Shown here in pieces: positions 1 through 12,224 of a stretch of DNA of 64,000 bases. The stretch covers positions 1-64,000 of the forward strand of contig NZ_CP003984.1 in NCBI RefSeq assembly GCF_000738435.1. Direction: 5' to 3'. The position numbers were made by a program, and so were the translations under genes. The number at the start of each line of letters is the position of its first letter. Position 1 is the first letter of the stretch. The notes under the pieces were generated by a model. The model searched no databases, was not told the origin of the DNA, and saw only the letters and a program-made list of their open reading frames with translations. The DNA is from Planktomarina temperata RCA23 (GTDB taxonomy: Bacteria; Pseudomonadota; Alphaproteobacteria; Rhodobacterales; Rhodobacteraceae).

Positions 1-100
1 TCGGTGGGCAGTGGCATTAAAATTTGAGCGACGTTGTCATGGGGCCGCGTTGAAGTCGGGCCGGATGAATGGTCGTTTGTATTGGGATTAAGTGAAACGT

Positions 101-1447
101 ATGGCACTAGAGTTTTGGGATATCGCCGCGGATCGCTTGCGCAAGTCTCTCGGGAACAACAACTACAAGTCATGGATCGAACCCCTGCAACTTGTGGGAG
201 AATCGGCCGGTACGGCAGAATTTTTCGTGCCGACCAGTTTTTTTGGAAATTACGTACGGCAGCATTTCGAAGATCAAATCCTCTATCAAATGCGCGAATC
301 TGGGTTTGAAGTGACCCGTGTGACATTTTCCGTAGGGCGCTTGGATCAAGAACCTGTCGCGCGCCCGTCTTCCCCCGCTGTGGTCGCGCCCGTAAAGCCG
401 CGCGAAATCCAAGGGGCAAAGCTCGACAAGCGCTTCGTATTCGACAATTTCGTTGTGGGCAAACCCAACGAGTTGGCTCATGCGGCGGCGAAACGTGTTG
501 CGGAAGCGGGGCCAGTCACTTTTAATCCCCTCTTTTTATACGGTGGCGTTGGCTTGGGAAAAACCCATTTGATGCATTCCATCGCTTGGGAGCTGCAATC
601 AAATCGTCCCGATATCAATGTGATGTATCTCTCTGCTGAACAATTCATGTATCGGTTCGTTCAGGCCTTGCGCGAGCGCAAGATGATGGATTTTAAAGAG
701 CTGTTCCGCTCGGTCGATGTCCTAATGGTGGATGATGTGCAATTCATCGGTGGAAAAGACAGCACCCAAGAAGAATTTTTCCATACATTCAATGCCTTGG
801 TTGATCAAAACAAGCAAATTATCATCTCGGCTGATCGTGCCCCGGGGGAAATAAAGCAATTAGAAGATCGCATCGCGAGCCGCTTGCAATGCGGTTTGGT
901 GGTGGATTTGCATCCCACCACCTATGAGCTGCGTCTTGGTATTTTGCAGTCTAAAATTGAGCTGTATCAGTCCAGCTACCCGGGCATTGACGTGCGTCAG
1001 GAAGTTGTTGAATTTTTAGCACATCGCATTTCAACCAATGTGCGTGTGCTCGAGGGCGCTTTGACCCGGCTCTTTGCCTTTGCCTCACTGGTGGGGCGTG
1101 AAATTACCGTTGAGCTGACCCAAGACTGTCTCTCTGATATATTGCGTGCCTCGGATCGCAAGGTTACGGTTGAGGAAATTCAGCGTAAAGTGAGCGATCA
1201 CTATAATATTCGCCTGTCAGATATGCTGGGACCAAAGCGCCTGCGCAGCTTTGCACGGCCGCGCCAGATTGCGATGTATCTGTGCAAGCAATTGACCAGC
1301 CGCTCATTGCCGGAAATTGGCCGTAGGTTCGGCGGTCGAGACCATACGACGGTGATGCATGGCGTGCGGAAAATTGAGGATTTACGGAATAAAGACAGTC
1401 AAATGTCCGACGACCTGGATCTCTTGCGACGTTCATTGGAGGCTTAG
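101..1447 (+). CDS. dnaA: Chromosomal replication initiator DnaA
   Basis: DnaA binds DnaA boxes at oriC, melts the origin and helps load the replicative helicase. The 448-aa product has an N-terminal helicase-interaction domain (about 1-75), a short variable linker, an AAA+ domain with Walker A GGVGLGKT near residue 150 and Walker B LMVDDVQF, and a C-terminal helix-turn-helix domain with the family signature GGRDHTTVMHGVRKI. I chose the ATG at 101 because alphaproteobacterial DnaA usually begins only a few residues before the first tryptophan; an in-frame GTG at 92 would add three residues. It is first in a dnaA-dnaN-recF-gyrB order. Length and motifs are intact. Confidence 0.97.
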   Translation: MALEFWDIAADRLRKSLGNNNYKSWIEPLQLVGESAGTAEFFVPTSFFGNYVRQHFEDQILYQMRESGFEVTRVTFSVGRLDQEPVARPSSPAVVAPVKPREIQGAKLDKRFVFDNFVVGKPNELAHAAAKRVAEAGPVTFNPLFLYGGVGLGKTHLMHSIAWELQSNRPDINVMYLSAEQFMYRFVQALRERKMMDFKELFRSVDVLMVDDVQFIGGKDSTQEEFFHTFNALVDQNKQIIISADRAPGEIKQLEDRIASRLQCGLVVDLHPTTYELRLGILQSKIELYQSSYPGIDVRQEVVEFLAHRISTNVRVLEGALTRLFAFASLVGREITVELTQDCLSDILRASDRKVTVEEIQRKVSDHYNIRLSDMLGPKRLRSFARPRQIAMYLCKQLTSRSLPEIGRRFGGRDHTTVMHGVRKIEDLRNKDSQMSDDLDLLRRSLEA

Positions 1448-1467
1448 TGGCCTTTCAAAGCCATTAA

Positions 1468-1508
1468 GGGTTAAAACCCGTTAACACACTCTTGTGTCCT
1501 GTGGAAAA
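1468..1508. promoter_or_regulatory. dnaA-dnaN spacer with palindrome and DnaA-box-like site
   Basis: The 102-bp gap before dnaN contains the perfect palindrome GGGTTAAAACCC at 1468-1479. At 1500-1508 it has TGTGGAAAA, one mismatch from the reverse complement of the consensus DnaA box TTATCCACA. This could be a DnaA-responsive promoter element for dnaN or part of an origin region. One near-consensus box is too little to call oriC. Confidence 0.35.
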
Positions 1509-1549
1509 CTCTTTACGGTTTGTCTTCATATACGTGACGGAGAACGGCA

Positions 1550-2668
1550 ATGAAACTGTCTATTGAACGCGCAACTTTGTTGAAGGCTGTGTCCCAAGCG
1601 CAGTCTGTTGTGGAGCGTCGGAATACAATTCCAATTTTGGCAAATGTATTGATTGAGGCGAGCGGCGATCATGCGTCTTTTCGTGCGACAGATTTGGACA
1701 TCGAGGTTGTGGATCGTGTGACAGCAATGGTGGAGCGCGCAGGAGCCAGCACGGTATCTGCGGTGACCTTGCATGAGATTGTGCGTAAATTGCCAGATGG
1801 GGCTTTGGTGACCTTGACAGATGACGGCGCCTCTGGCCGTTTGACCGTTGAGGCCGGCCGGTCAAATTTCTCTTTGACGACGCTGCCGAAGGAAGATTTC
1901 CCGGTTATGGCGACCTCGGAATATACCTCTAATTTCACCGCTTCTGCGATGACCTTGCGCCGGCTCTTTGATAAATCGAAGTTTGCCATTTCCACCGAAG
2001 AGACCCGTTATTATTTGAACGGTGTCTATATGCATGTGGCTGAGGGTGATGGGGGTCAAAAATTGCGCTGTGTCGCCACCGACGGTCACCGATTGGCGCG
2101 GATTGATGCGGATCTGCCAACAGATGCCGGAGATATGCCCGGCGTGATTGTGCCGCGTAAAACTGTTGGTGAAATGCGCAAATTGCTTGATGACGATGAC
2201 GCGCAAATTGCCGTTTCAGTCTCAGAAACCAAAGTGCGCTTCGCCACGCCAAATGTTACGCTGACCTCAAAAGTGATTGATGGCACCTTCCCAGATTACA
2301 CGCGCGTCATTCCTTCGGGCAATACGCGCAAGTTGGAAGTGGATGCGGCCGAATTTGCCAAGGCAGTTGACCGCGTGGCCACGGTGTCCTCAGAGCGGTC
2401 GCGAGCTGTGAAGCTGGCATTGGATGAAGATCGCTTGATCCTGTCGGTGAATGCACCAGACAGTGGCGCTGCCGAAGAAGAATTGGCCGTTGCCTATGGT
2501 GATGAAAAATTGGAAATTGGCTTTAACGCGAAATATCTGCTCGAAATTGCCAGTCAGGTTGATCGGGAAAATGCGGTGTTCTTATTCAACACGTCAGGGG
2601 ACCCAACCTTGATGCGTGAGGGCAATGATACATCGGCCATTTATGTCGTCATGCCCATGCGCGTTTAA
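1550..2668 (+). CDS. dnaN: DNA polymerase III beta subunit (sliding clamp)
   Basis: The beta clamp is a ring-shaped dimer that tethers DNA polymerases to the template. At 372 aa it has the normal family length and shows the three-domain clamp pattern, starting MKLSIERATLLKAVSQAQ and ending with the conserved MPMRV tail. It follows dnaA after 102 bp and precedes recF by 25 bp on the same strand, probably co-transcribed. Nothing is missing or broken. Confidence 0.97.
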   Translation: MKLSIERATLLKAVSQAQSVVERRNTIPILANVLIEASGDHASFRATDLDIEVVDRVTAMVERAGASTVSAVTLHEIVRKLPDGALVTLTDDGASGRLTVEAGRSNFSLTTLPKEDFPVMATSEYTSNFTASAMTLRRLFDKSKFAISTEETRYYLNGVYMHVAEGDGGQKLRCVATDGHRLARIDADLPTDAGDMPGVIVPRKTVGEMRKLLDDDDAQIAVSVSETKVRFATPNVTLTSKVIDGTFPDYTRVIPSGNTRKLEVDAAEFAKAVDRVATVSSERSRAVKLALDEDRLILSVNAPDSGAAEEELAVAYGDEKLEIGFNAKYLLEIASQVDRENAVFLFNTSGDPTLMREGNDTSAIYVVMPMRV

Positions 2669-2693
2669 GCTGGCGTGAATGTGAAGGGCGCAG

Positions 2694-3796
2694 ATGCCCA
2701 ATCTTGCTGTTGAATCCTTAAACCTTTCGCACTTTCGGTCGCATCATGTAGTGCAGATCGAGTGTGACCCGCGACCTGTGGCGATTTATGGCGCCAATGG
2801 GGCTGGCAAGACCAATATTTTAGAGGCAATATCCTTGCTTTCGCCTGGTCGCGGCGTGCGGCGGTCGAGTGCGGAAGAAATGACCCGCCGTCCCGAGGCG
2901 CTGGGCTGGAAGGTCTCGGCTGTTCTGCGCACGCAAGATCGGCTGCATGAGATAGAAACCTGGTCGCAAAATGGTGCGGCGCGTCAGTTGCGGATTGATG
3001 GCAAAGCGGCCACTCAAGTCATGTTGGGGCGCATTGCCCGTGTCCTGTGGTTGATCCCTGCGATGGACCGTCTCTGGATTGAAGGTGCGGAGGGGCGCCG
3101 GCGGTTTCTGGATCGCATGACGCTCTCATTTGATCCAAACCATGGTGAGCAGGTGCTCATCTATGAAAAAGCCATGCGCGAGCGCAATCGTCTGTTGAAA
3201 AACCAGGTGACCGATGCCCATTGGTATCGGGCTATTGAGGGGCAAATGGCCGCTACAGGCGTGAAGATCCGAAAAGCTCGGGAGGAGGCTTTGGAGTATA
3301 TCCACGCGGCGCAAGATCAGGCAGAAACAGCCTTTCCAACTGCGCATTTGACCCTGACCAATCCGGAAAACATAGAATTTTCAGCCAATAGCGATGATCT
3401 CGCGGAACTTCTAGCCGATTATCGCAGTCGCGATTTGGCCGCAGGTCGTACCCTTGCCGGTCCGCATCGCGATGATGTTTTCGGTGTTTTTGCGGCAAAA
3501 GATGTTCCAGCCAAAGACAGCTCCACCGGCGAGCAAAAGGCGCTTTTGATTTCGCTCATCCTTGCCAACGGTCGTGCCCTGAAAGAACAAACCGGCCTGC
3601 CGCCGATTTTACTTTTGGATGAGGTGGCAGCGCATTTGGATGCTGCCCGCAGAGCGGCGCTCTATGACGAAATTTGCGCGCTGGGTGCTCAGGCCTGGAT
3701 GAGTGGCACAGGGCCTGAATTGTTTGAAGAACTTGGCGATAGGGCGCAGCATCTTTTGGTGACAGAGGTTGAGGGGAAATCAAAAGTGGATCTACA

Positions 3797-3800
<4 letters not shown>
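2694..3800 (+). CDS. recF: DNA replication and repair protein RecF
   Basis: RecF is an SMC-like ATPase that, with RecO and RecR, loads RecA at single-strand gaps. The 368-aa protein has Walker A GANGAGKTN near residue 35, an ABC-type signature STGEQKALL near 270 and Walker B LLLDEVAAHLD near 305, all in the expected order. It lies 25 bp after dnaN. Its stop overlaps the start of the LysE-family gene by 4 bp, which implies translational coupling. Confidence 0.96.
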
Positions 3801-6984
<3,184 letters not shown>

Positions 6985-7013
6985 AACTGACCAAACAGGG
7001 GGTGCATGGGGCA

Positions 7014-8384
7014 ATGCAACGCGGTGGCGTTTCCTTTTGGTATCAAGAGCTGGGCGGGTTGCCAAAGCCGCGCCCGGCGTTGGACCGCTCTGTAAGCGCT
7101 GATATTTGCATCATTGGGGCGGGCTATACCGGGCTTTGGGCCGCCTATTATCTTAAAAAAGCCGACCCATCTTTGAACATTGTTATTGTTGAAGAGCATT
7201 TCGCCGGTTTTGGCGCATCTGGTCGTAATGGCGGCTGGCTGTCGGGTAATTTTGCTTGGGAGCATGAAAAATATCTGAGCAGCGGTACGGCCGAGCAGGT
7301 CAAGGCCATGGTAGAGGCGTTTCATGGAACTGTTGATGAGGTCATTGCCGCGGCTGAGATGGAAGGCATCAATGCTGATATCCACCGCACACAGGAATTG
7401 GCCATTGCCACGAATGCGTATCAATTTCAGTGCCTTGCCCCTGAGCTGAAGCGGTTGCACCACTGGGGTGATCACCGCAGCCGGCTTGAAAGTGAAGCGC
7501 AATTGCGTGCGCGGATTGCCATTCCAAGCGCCAAGGGCGCGCTTGTGACCTCTGGTGTGGCACGGGTGCAGCCGGCCAAATTGGTACGCGGATTGGCTGA
7601 TGCAGTGGCGCGATTAGGAGTTACGATTTACGAAGCGACCCGGGCCCATGAAATTTCCAAAGGTCAGGTCATAACCCATAAGGGCCGAGTGGCCTGCGCG
7701 GTGGTCTTGAAAGCAACCGAAGGCTATAGCGCCCAATTGCCCGGATATGAGCGGGATTGGCTGCCTCTCAACTCCGCTCAAATTGTGACGGAACCTTTGC
7801 CCTTAGAGCTGTGGCGGGACATCGGTTGGTCGGGTGCGGAGCTGATTGGAGATATGGCGCATGCCTATTGCTACTGCCAGCGCACAGCAGATGGGCGCAT
7901 TGCGGTTGGAGGCCGTGGGCTGCCCTATCTTTTGAATTCCAAAATTCAACCCGATGGCCGACCCACCGCGGGCACAATTTCCCAATTGCGGGGGATTCTT
8001 GCGCGTCTGTTTCCTGCGGCGACCCATGTCCCCTTGGCCCATGCTTGGCAGGGGGTCTTGGGGGTTCCACGCGATTGGTGCGCCACTGTTGGCTTGGATC
8101 CTGAGACCAAGATTGGTTGGGCGGGCGGATATGTGGGGGTCGGTTTGACCTCGGCGAATCTCGCTGGGCGCACGCTGCGTGACTTGGTGCTATCAGAGCC
8201 TACGGCTTTGACCGAATTGCCTTGGGTCAACCGCGCGGTTCGTGCTTGGGAGCGTGAGCCTTTGCGGTGGATGGCGGTGCGCGGTCTATACGCGATGTTA
8301 AAAGCCGCAGATCGGGCAGAAGCCAATGGCAAAGCCCATGCACCGCATCTTGCGCGGCTTGGAGCTTGGATCAAATCTCAGTGA
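7014..8384 (+). CDS. FAD-dependent oxidoreductase (DAO family, amine oxidase-like)
   Basis: This protein of about 456 aa has an N-terminal Rossmann dinucleotide-binding site, IIGAGYTGLWAAYYL, ending in an acidic IVEEHFAGFGASGRNGG segment typical of DAO-family FAD enzymes. Relatives include gamma-glutamylputrescine oxidase and other enzymes that oxidise secondary amines. A C-terminal WAGGYVGVGLTSANLAGR segment completes the FAD site. The exact substrate is unknown. It begins 29 bp after gyrB on the same strand. GTG 7002 is an alternative start adding four residues. Confidence 0.85.
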   Translation: MQRGGVSFWYQELGGLPKPRPALDRSVSADICIIGAGYTGLWAAYYLKKADPSLNIVIVEEHFAGFGASGRNGGWLSGNFAWEHEKYLSSGTAEQVKAMVEAFHGTVDEVIAAAEMEGINADIHRTQELAIATNAYQFQCLAPELKRLHHWGDHRSRLESEAQLRARIAIPSAKGALVTSGVARVQPAKLVRGLADAVARLGVTIYEATRAHEISKGQVITHKGRVACAVVLKATEGYSAQLPGYERDWLPLNSAQIVTEPLPLELWRDIGWSGAELIGDMAHAYCYCQRTADGRIAVGGRGLPYLLNSKIQPDGRPTAGTISQLRGILARLFPAATHVPLAHAWQGVLGVPRDWCATVGLDPETKIGWAGGYVGVGLTSANLAGRTLRDLVLSEPTALTELPWVNRAVRAWEREPLRWMAVRGLYAMLKAADRAEANGKAHAPHLARLGAWIKSQ

Positions 8385-8391
8385 GGCGGCC

Positions 8392-9282
8392 CTATTTTGC
8401 GGCGGCGTCGATTTGCCTTTGGCGCTCACCAAAACGTGCACGGTCCTCATCAGAATATTCGTCTACACATTGGTGGCACTGCACGCCTTTGATATAGTCG
8501 ACACGATTTTTATCCGACTCTGTGATCGGTCTGCGACAGGCATAGCATTGATCAAAACTGCCCTCGGCCAAGCCGTGACCGACGGACACGCGATTGTCGA
8601 AGACGAAACATTCACCGCGCCAGGTGCTCTCTTCTTGCGGCATCTCTTCAAGGTATTTTAAGATTCCACCCTTAAGGTGATAGACTTCCTCAACCCCTTC
8701 ACCGAGCAGAAAATTAGTAGATTTTTCACATCGAATGCCGCCGGTGCAAAACATGGCAATCTTTTTGTTGTGAAAACGATGTTTGTTTTCAGCCCACCAC
8801 TGGGGAAATTCGCGGAAGGTTTTGGTCTTGGGATCAATCGCCCCTTCAAACGTGCCGATGCCCACCTCGTAATCGTTGCGCGTATCAATCACCGCGACAT
8901 CCGGAGCTGCAATCAGCGCGTTCCATTCATGGGGATCGACATAGTGGCCTGTGCCCGCGCGCGGATCGACATTGGGTTGGCCCATTGTGACAATCTCTTT
9001 TTTCAAGCGAACTTTCATGCGTTTGAAGGGCATGATGCTGGCCGTGCTCTCTTTATGTTCAAAGTCCGAACAGCCAGGCAGCGCGGCGATATGCGCCCAA
9101 AGCCGGGCAATTCCCTGTTTGGGTCCAGCGACTGTGCCGTTGATTCCTTCTTTGGCGAGCAAAATTGTGCCTTTGATGCCCTCATGCTCACAAAGTGACA
9201 CCATCGGCGCGCGCAGAGCGCCCGGATCGTCAAAGCGGGTGAAGTGATAAAGAGCGGAGACTGTAAACATGATCTGCGTCAT
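8392..9282 (-). CDS. trhO: tRNA uridine(34) hydroxylase (rhodanese-like)
   Basis: TrhO (YceA family) hydroxylates uridine-34 of certain tRNAs to 5-hydroxyuridine, using O2. The 296-aa protein has the family N-terminus (TVSALYHFTRF), a central rhodanese domain with active-site loop CTGGIRCEKS, and a Cys-rich C-terminal part (CYACRRPI and QCHQC). The start could also be the Met four residues in, at 9270. It converges with the FAD oxidoreductase gene. Confidence 0.93.
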   Translation of the reverse strand: MTQIMFTVSALYHFTRFDDPGALRAPMVSLCEHEGIKGTILLAKEGINGTVAGPKQGIARLWAHIAALPGCSDFEHKESTASIMPFKRMKVRLKKEIVTMGQPNVDPRAGTGHYVDPHEWNALIAAPDVAVIDTRNDYEVGIGTFEGAIDPKTKTFREFPQWWAENKHRFHNKKIAMFCTGGIRCEKSTNFLLGEGVEEVYHLKGGILKYLEEMPQEESTWRGECFVFDNRVSVGHGLAEGSFDQCYACRRPITESDKNRVDYIKGVQCHQCVDEYSDEDRARFGERQRQIDAAAK

Positions 9283-9412
9283 AATCTGAAGTTATCTTTG
9301 CTGCAAGATACATAGCTAAAGCTCCGCTAGCGCTTTATGGGTGCTTTGATAACATTGACCTTATGGGCGCGGATCATTACCTCTGTGCGCGAAGCTTGGA
9401 TAGGGGGTCCAA

Positions 9413-10003
9413 ATGCGTGCTCTGATTGTGGTTGATGTTCAAAACGACTTTTGTCCGGGCGGCGCTTTGGCGGTTGCCGGCGGTGATGAGATTGTAGAAC
9501 AGATTAACAGCCGCATGGCTGATTTTGACGCGGTGATCCTCACTCAAGATTGGCACCCTGGGGGCCATTCCTCCTTTGCCAGCTCCCATAAGGCCGATGC
9601 GTTTTCCAGCATTGAAATGCCCTATGGTCCCCAAGTGCTTTGGCCAGATCACTGCGTGCAGGGCAGTTTTGGTGCAGCCTTTCACAAAGATTTGGCCACG
9701 GATCGGGCAGATTTGATTCTGCGCAAGGGCTATCGTCCAGGCATCGACAGCTATTCTGCTTTCTTTGAAAACGACCATAGCACAGCGACCGGGCTTGAAG
9801 GATATTTGAAGACCCGCGGGGTTCGGGATGTGACCTTCGTTGGATTGGCGACGGATTATTGCGTTGCTTATTCAGCGCTGGATGCGGCGCGGCTGGGCTT
9901 TGTGGTCAGCGTCGACACCGCCCTATGCCGCGCCATTGATATGGGCGGATCGCTGGACCAAGCACGGCGCAACATGGTGGCAGCGAAAGTGAGCCTTTTG
10001 TAA
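9413..10003 (+). CDS. pncA: Nicotinamidase
   Basis: PncA hydrolyses nicotinamide to nicotinate, the first step of NAD salvage. The 196-aa isochorismatase-fold protein shows the catalytic Asp in VDVQNDFCPGGALA, metal-binding residues in TQDWHPGGHSSF, and the nucleophile Cys in GLATDYCVAYSALDA. Its stop overlaps the start of pncB by one base (TAATG), so the two salvage steps are translationally coupled. Confidence 0.95.
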   Translation: MRALIVVDVQNDFCPGGALAVAGGDEIVEQINSRMADFDAVILTQDWHPGGHSSFASSHKADAFSSIEMPYGPQVLWPDHCVQGSFGAAFHKDLATDRADLILRKGYRPGIDSYSAFFENDHSTATGLEGYLKTRGVRDVTFVGLATDYCVAYSALDAARLGFVVSVDTALCRAIDMGGSLDQARRNMVAAKVSLL

Positions 10004-11295
10004 TGGTAGATATTGCCACCCGAGTGTGGAATCACAAATGGAAAATCGACCCTATCGTGCGGTCGTTAATCGACAATGATTTCTATAAATTGTTGATGTG
10101 CCAATCGGTGCTCCGCAATCACCCAAAAACGGAGGTGACCTTTAGTTTGATCAATCGGTCAAGCGATATTCGCTTGGCAGAATTGATTGATGAGGGAGAG
10201 CTGCGCGAACAGTTGGATCATGTGCGCTCTTTGTCCCTGTCGCGTGGCGAAAGCACATGGATGCGCGGAAATACATTCTATGGCAAACGCCAGATGTTTA
10301 CGCCCGAGTTTATGGATTGGTTCGAGGCGCTTAGATTACCTGACTATCACCTTGAGAAACGTGATGGGCAATATGAGCTGACGTTTCAAGGCAGTTGGCC
10401 CGAGGTGATGCTGTGGGAAATTCCGGCTTTGGCGGTTCTTATGGAGCTGCGCGGCCGCGCGGTGCTACGAGACATGCGCCGCTTTGAGCTTCAAATTCTC
10501 TATGCGCGGGCCATGGCCAAGCTCTGGGAAAAAATTGAGACACTGCGCGACATTCAGGACTTGCGCCTTGCGGATTTTGGCACGCGCAGGCGCCATTCCT
10601 TTTTGTGGCAAGATTGGGCTGTGCAGGCCATGACCGAAGGATTGGGAGACAAATTTATTGGTACATCCAATTGTTTGATAGCGAAAAATCGGGACTTGGC
10701 GGCGATTGGGACCAATGCGCATGAGTTGCCTATGATCTATTCTGCGCTGGCCTCCGATGATCAAGCCTTGCGCCAGGCCCCCTATGACGTTCTATCTGAT
10801 TGGCATGAGGAGCACGATGGAAACCTGCGGATCATCTTGCCAGATACCTATGGCACAGAAGGGTTTTTAGACAATGCGCCTGATTGGCTTGCCACATGGA
10901 CGGGCATGCGCATCGATTCTGGTGATCCAATTCAAGGGGCAGAACATGCGATTAAATGGTGGAAAAGCCGCAATGAAGATCCCAGTCAAAAACTGCTGAT
11001 TTTTTCTGATGGTTTGGACGTGGAGAAGATCGCCGAGCTGCATCGATTGTTCGCTGGACGGGTCAGAGTCTCTTTTGGTTGGGGCACGCTGCTGACCAAT
11101 GACTTCCGTGGTTTGGTGCCAAATGATGGGTTGAAGCCCTTCTCTTTGGTCTGCAAAGCCGTGTCAGCCAATGGCAAACCCACGGTCAAATTGTCCGACA
11201 ATCCCAACAAGGCGATGGGTCCAGCAGATGAAATTGCGCGCTACAAACGGGTGTTCGAAGTTGGACGCCAAAACCCGCAAAGCGTCATCGTTTAA
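10003..11295 (+). CDS. pncB: Nicotinate phosphoribosyltransferase
   Basis: PncB converts nicotinate plus PRPP to nicotinate mononucleotide, the step after PncA. The 430-aa protein carries the family N-terminal SLIDNDFYKLLMCQSVL, FGTRRRHSF in mid-sequence and GTSNCLIAKN, and ends in a complete C-terminal domain. It forms a two-gene NAD salvage operon with pncA. Its 3' end overlaps the convergent kinase gene by 4 bp. Confidence 0.95.
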   Translation: MVDIATRVWNHKWKIDPIVRSLIDNDFYKLLMCQSVLRNHPKTEVTFSLINRSSDIRLAELIDEGELREQLDHVRSLSLSRGESTWMRGNTFYGKRQMFTPEFMDWFEALRLPDYHLEKRDGQYELTFQGSWPEVMLWEIPALAVLMELRGRAVLRDMRRFELQILYARAMAKLWEKIETLRDIQDLRLADFGTRRRHSFLWQDWAVQAMTEGLGDKFIGTSNCLIAKNRDLAAIGTNAHELPMIYSALASDDQALRQAPYDVLSDWHEEHDGNLRIILPDTYGTEGFLDNAPDWLATWTGMRIDSGDPIQGAEHAIKWWKSRNEDPSQKLLIFSDGLDVEKIAELHRLFAGRVRVSFGWGTLLTNDFRGLVPNDGLKPFSLVCKAVSANGKPTVKLSDNPNKAMGPADEIARYKRVFEVGRQNPQSVIV

Positions 11296-12224
11296 GCGGT
11301 TGTCAGCCATTGATGTGCCAAATGCAGCGCGCGTTCTGCATAGCGCCTTTGGACAGGGCTTTTTTTAGGCTGCCGCGCAATCACCCATCCGCAAGAGGCA
11401 AGCCCACGCAACATAAGGAAAAATTTGATATCATCTATCGATGGGGCTTTGCGGAGTGTTCCATAGCCCTCTGCAACCGCGGCGATCAGATCGTTCAAAT
11501 GCCCTGCGGCGTAATGTTGCGACACACAGACCCCAAGATCGTAACCGCGATAGCCAAATCCCGCGTCGTCAAAATCAATCAGCGTTAGCCCTGACTTTGT
11601 TTGAAAGACATTTTCTTGCAAGGCATCCGCATGTATCAAGCCAAAATCCGCGCCCTTCATGGCGCTTAAATGGGCGTGAGCGGTCTGTCGGGTATAAACC
11701 ATGAACTTTTTTTCACTGGCCGACAGCGATGGATTGTCCCAAAATCGCCCCCAAAAGGGAGATTTTCCCAGCAGGCCCGGCAGATCCCAGGCGGCGCGTG
11801 TGAGATCGTCGGTTTTTATGCGATCGCTGGTCTCATGCAGCTGAGCTAAGAGACGGCCCAATTGGTGATAAAGATCACAATGGGCGGTGACATCCGTACC
11901 AACGGGGGTGTCCATAGCCCCAATTGGCGCGCCCTCCACCCAGGTGATCACAGAGACAAAGCGTCCATCGGCCAACTTTGCCAATAAGGATCCATCTGCC
12001 TGCGCGAGGGGTTTGGGGCAGGCAAAACCCGCCTCCGCCAGCCGCAGCGTCCAGCGCAATTCTGACAAGATTGCCGCTTCACTTTGATATCCCGCCCGAT
12101 GCAGGCGCAGCGCCATCGGTGTGCCGTCGCGCAGGATCTTATAGACTGCGTTTTCCCGCTCGGCGATCAACTCTATCTGACCATTCGCGCCCCATTTGGC
12201 GGCGATTTCTGAAAGCTCATTCAT
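11292..12224 (-). CDS. Phosphotransferase of the APH/choline kinase fold
   Basis: This 310-aa small-molecule kinase has the aminoglycoside/choline-kinase fold: a glycine-poor N-lobe with AVYKI, a catalytic loop HADALQENV near residue 200 and a metal-binding LIDFDDAGFG. The fold phosphorylates hydroxyl groups of small amines or amino acids. Its start overlaps the stop of the class-III PLP enzyme gene by 4 bp. Because that partner resembles the AGXT2L phospho-lyases, this may be a hydroxylysine kinase-like or related amino-alcohol kinase; that is inferred from context. Homoserine kinase II is a weaker alternative. Confidence 0.8.
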   Translation of the reverse strand: MNELSEIAAKWGANGQIELIAERENAVYKILRDGTPMALRLHRAGYQSEAAILSELRWTLRLAEAGFACPKPLAQADGSLLAKLADGRFVSVITWVEGAPIGAMDTPVGTDVTAHCDLYHQLGRLLAQLHETSDRIKTDDLTRAAWDLPGLLGKSPFWGRFWDNPSLSASEKKFMVYTRQTAHAHLSAMKGADFGLIHADALQENVFQTKSGLTLIDFDDAGFGYRGYDLGVCVSQHYAAGHLNDLIAAVAEGYGTLRKAPSIDDIKFFLMLRGLASCGWVIARQPKKSPVQRRYAERALHLAHQWLTTA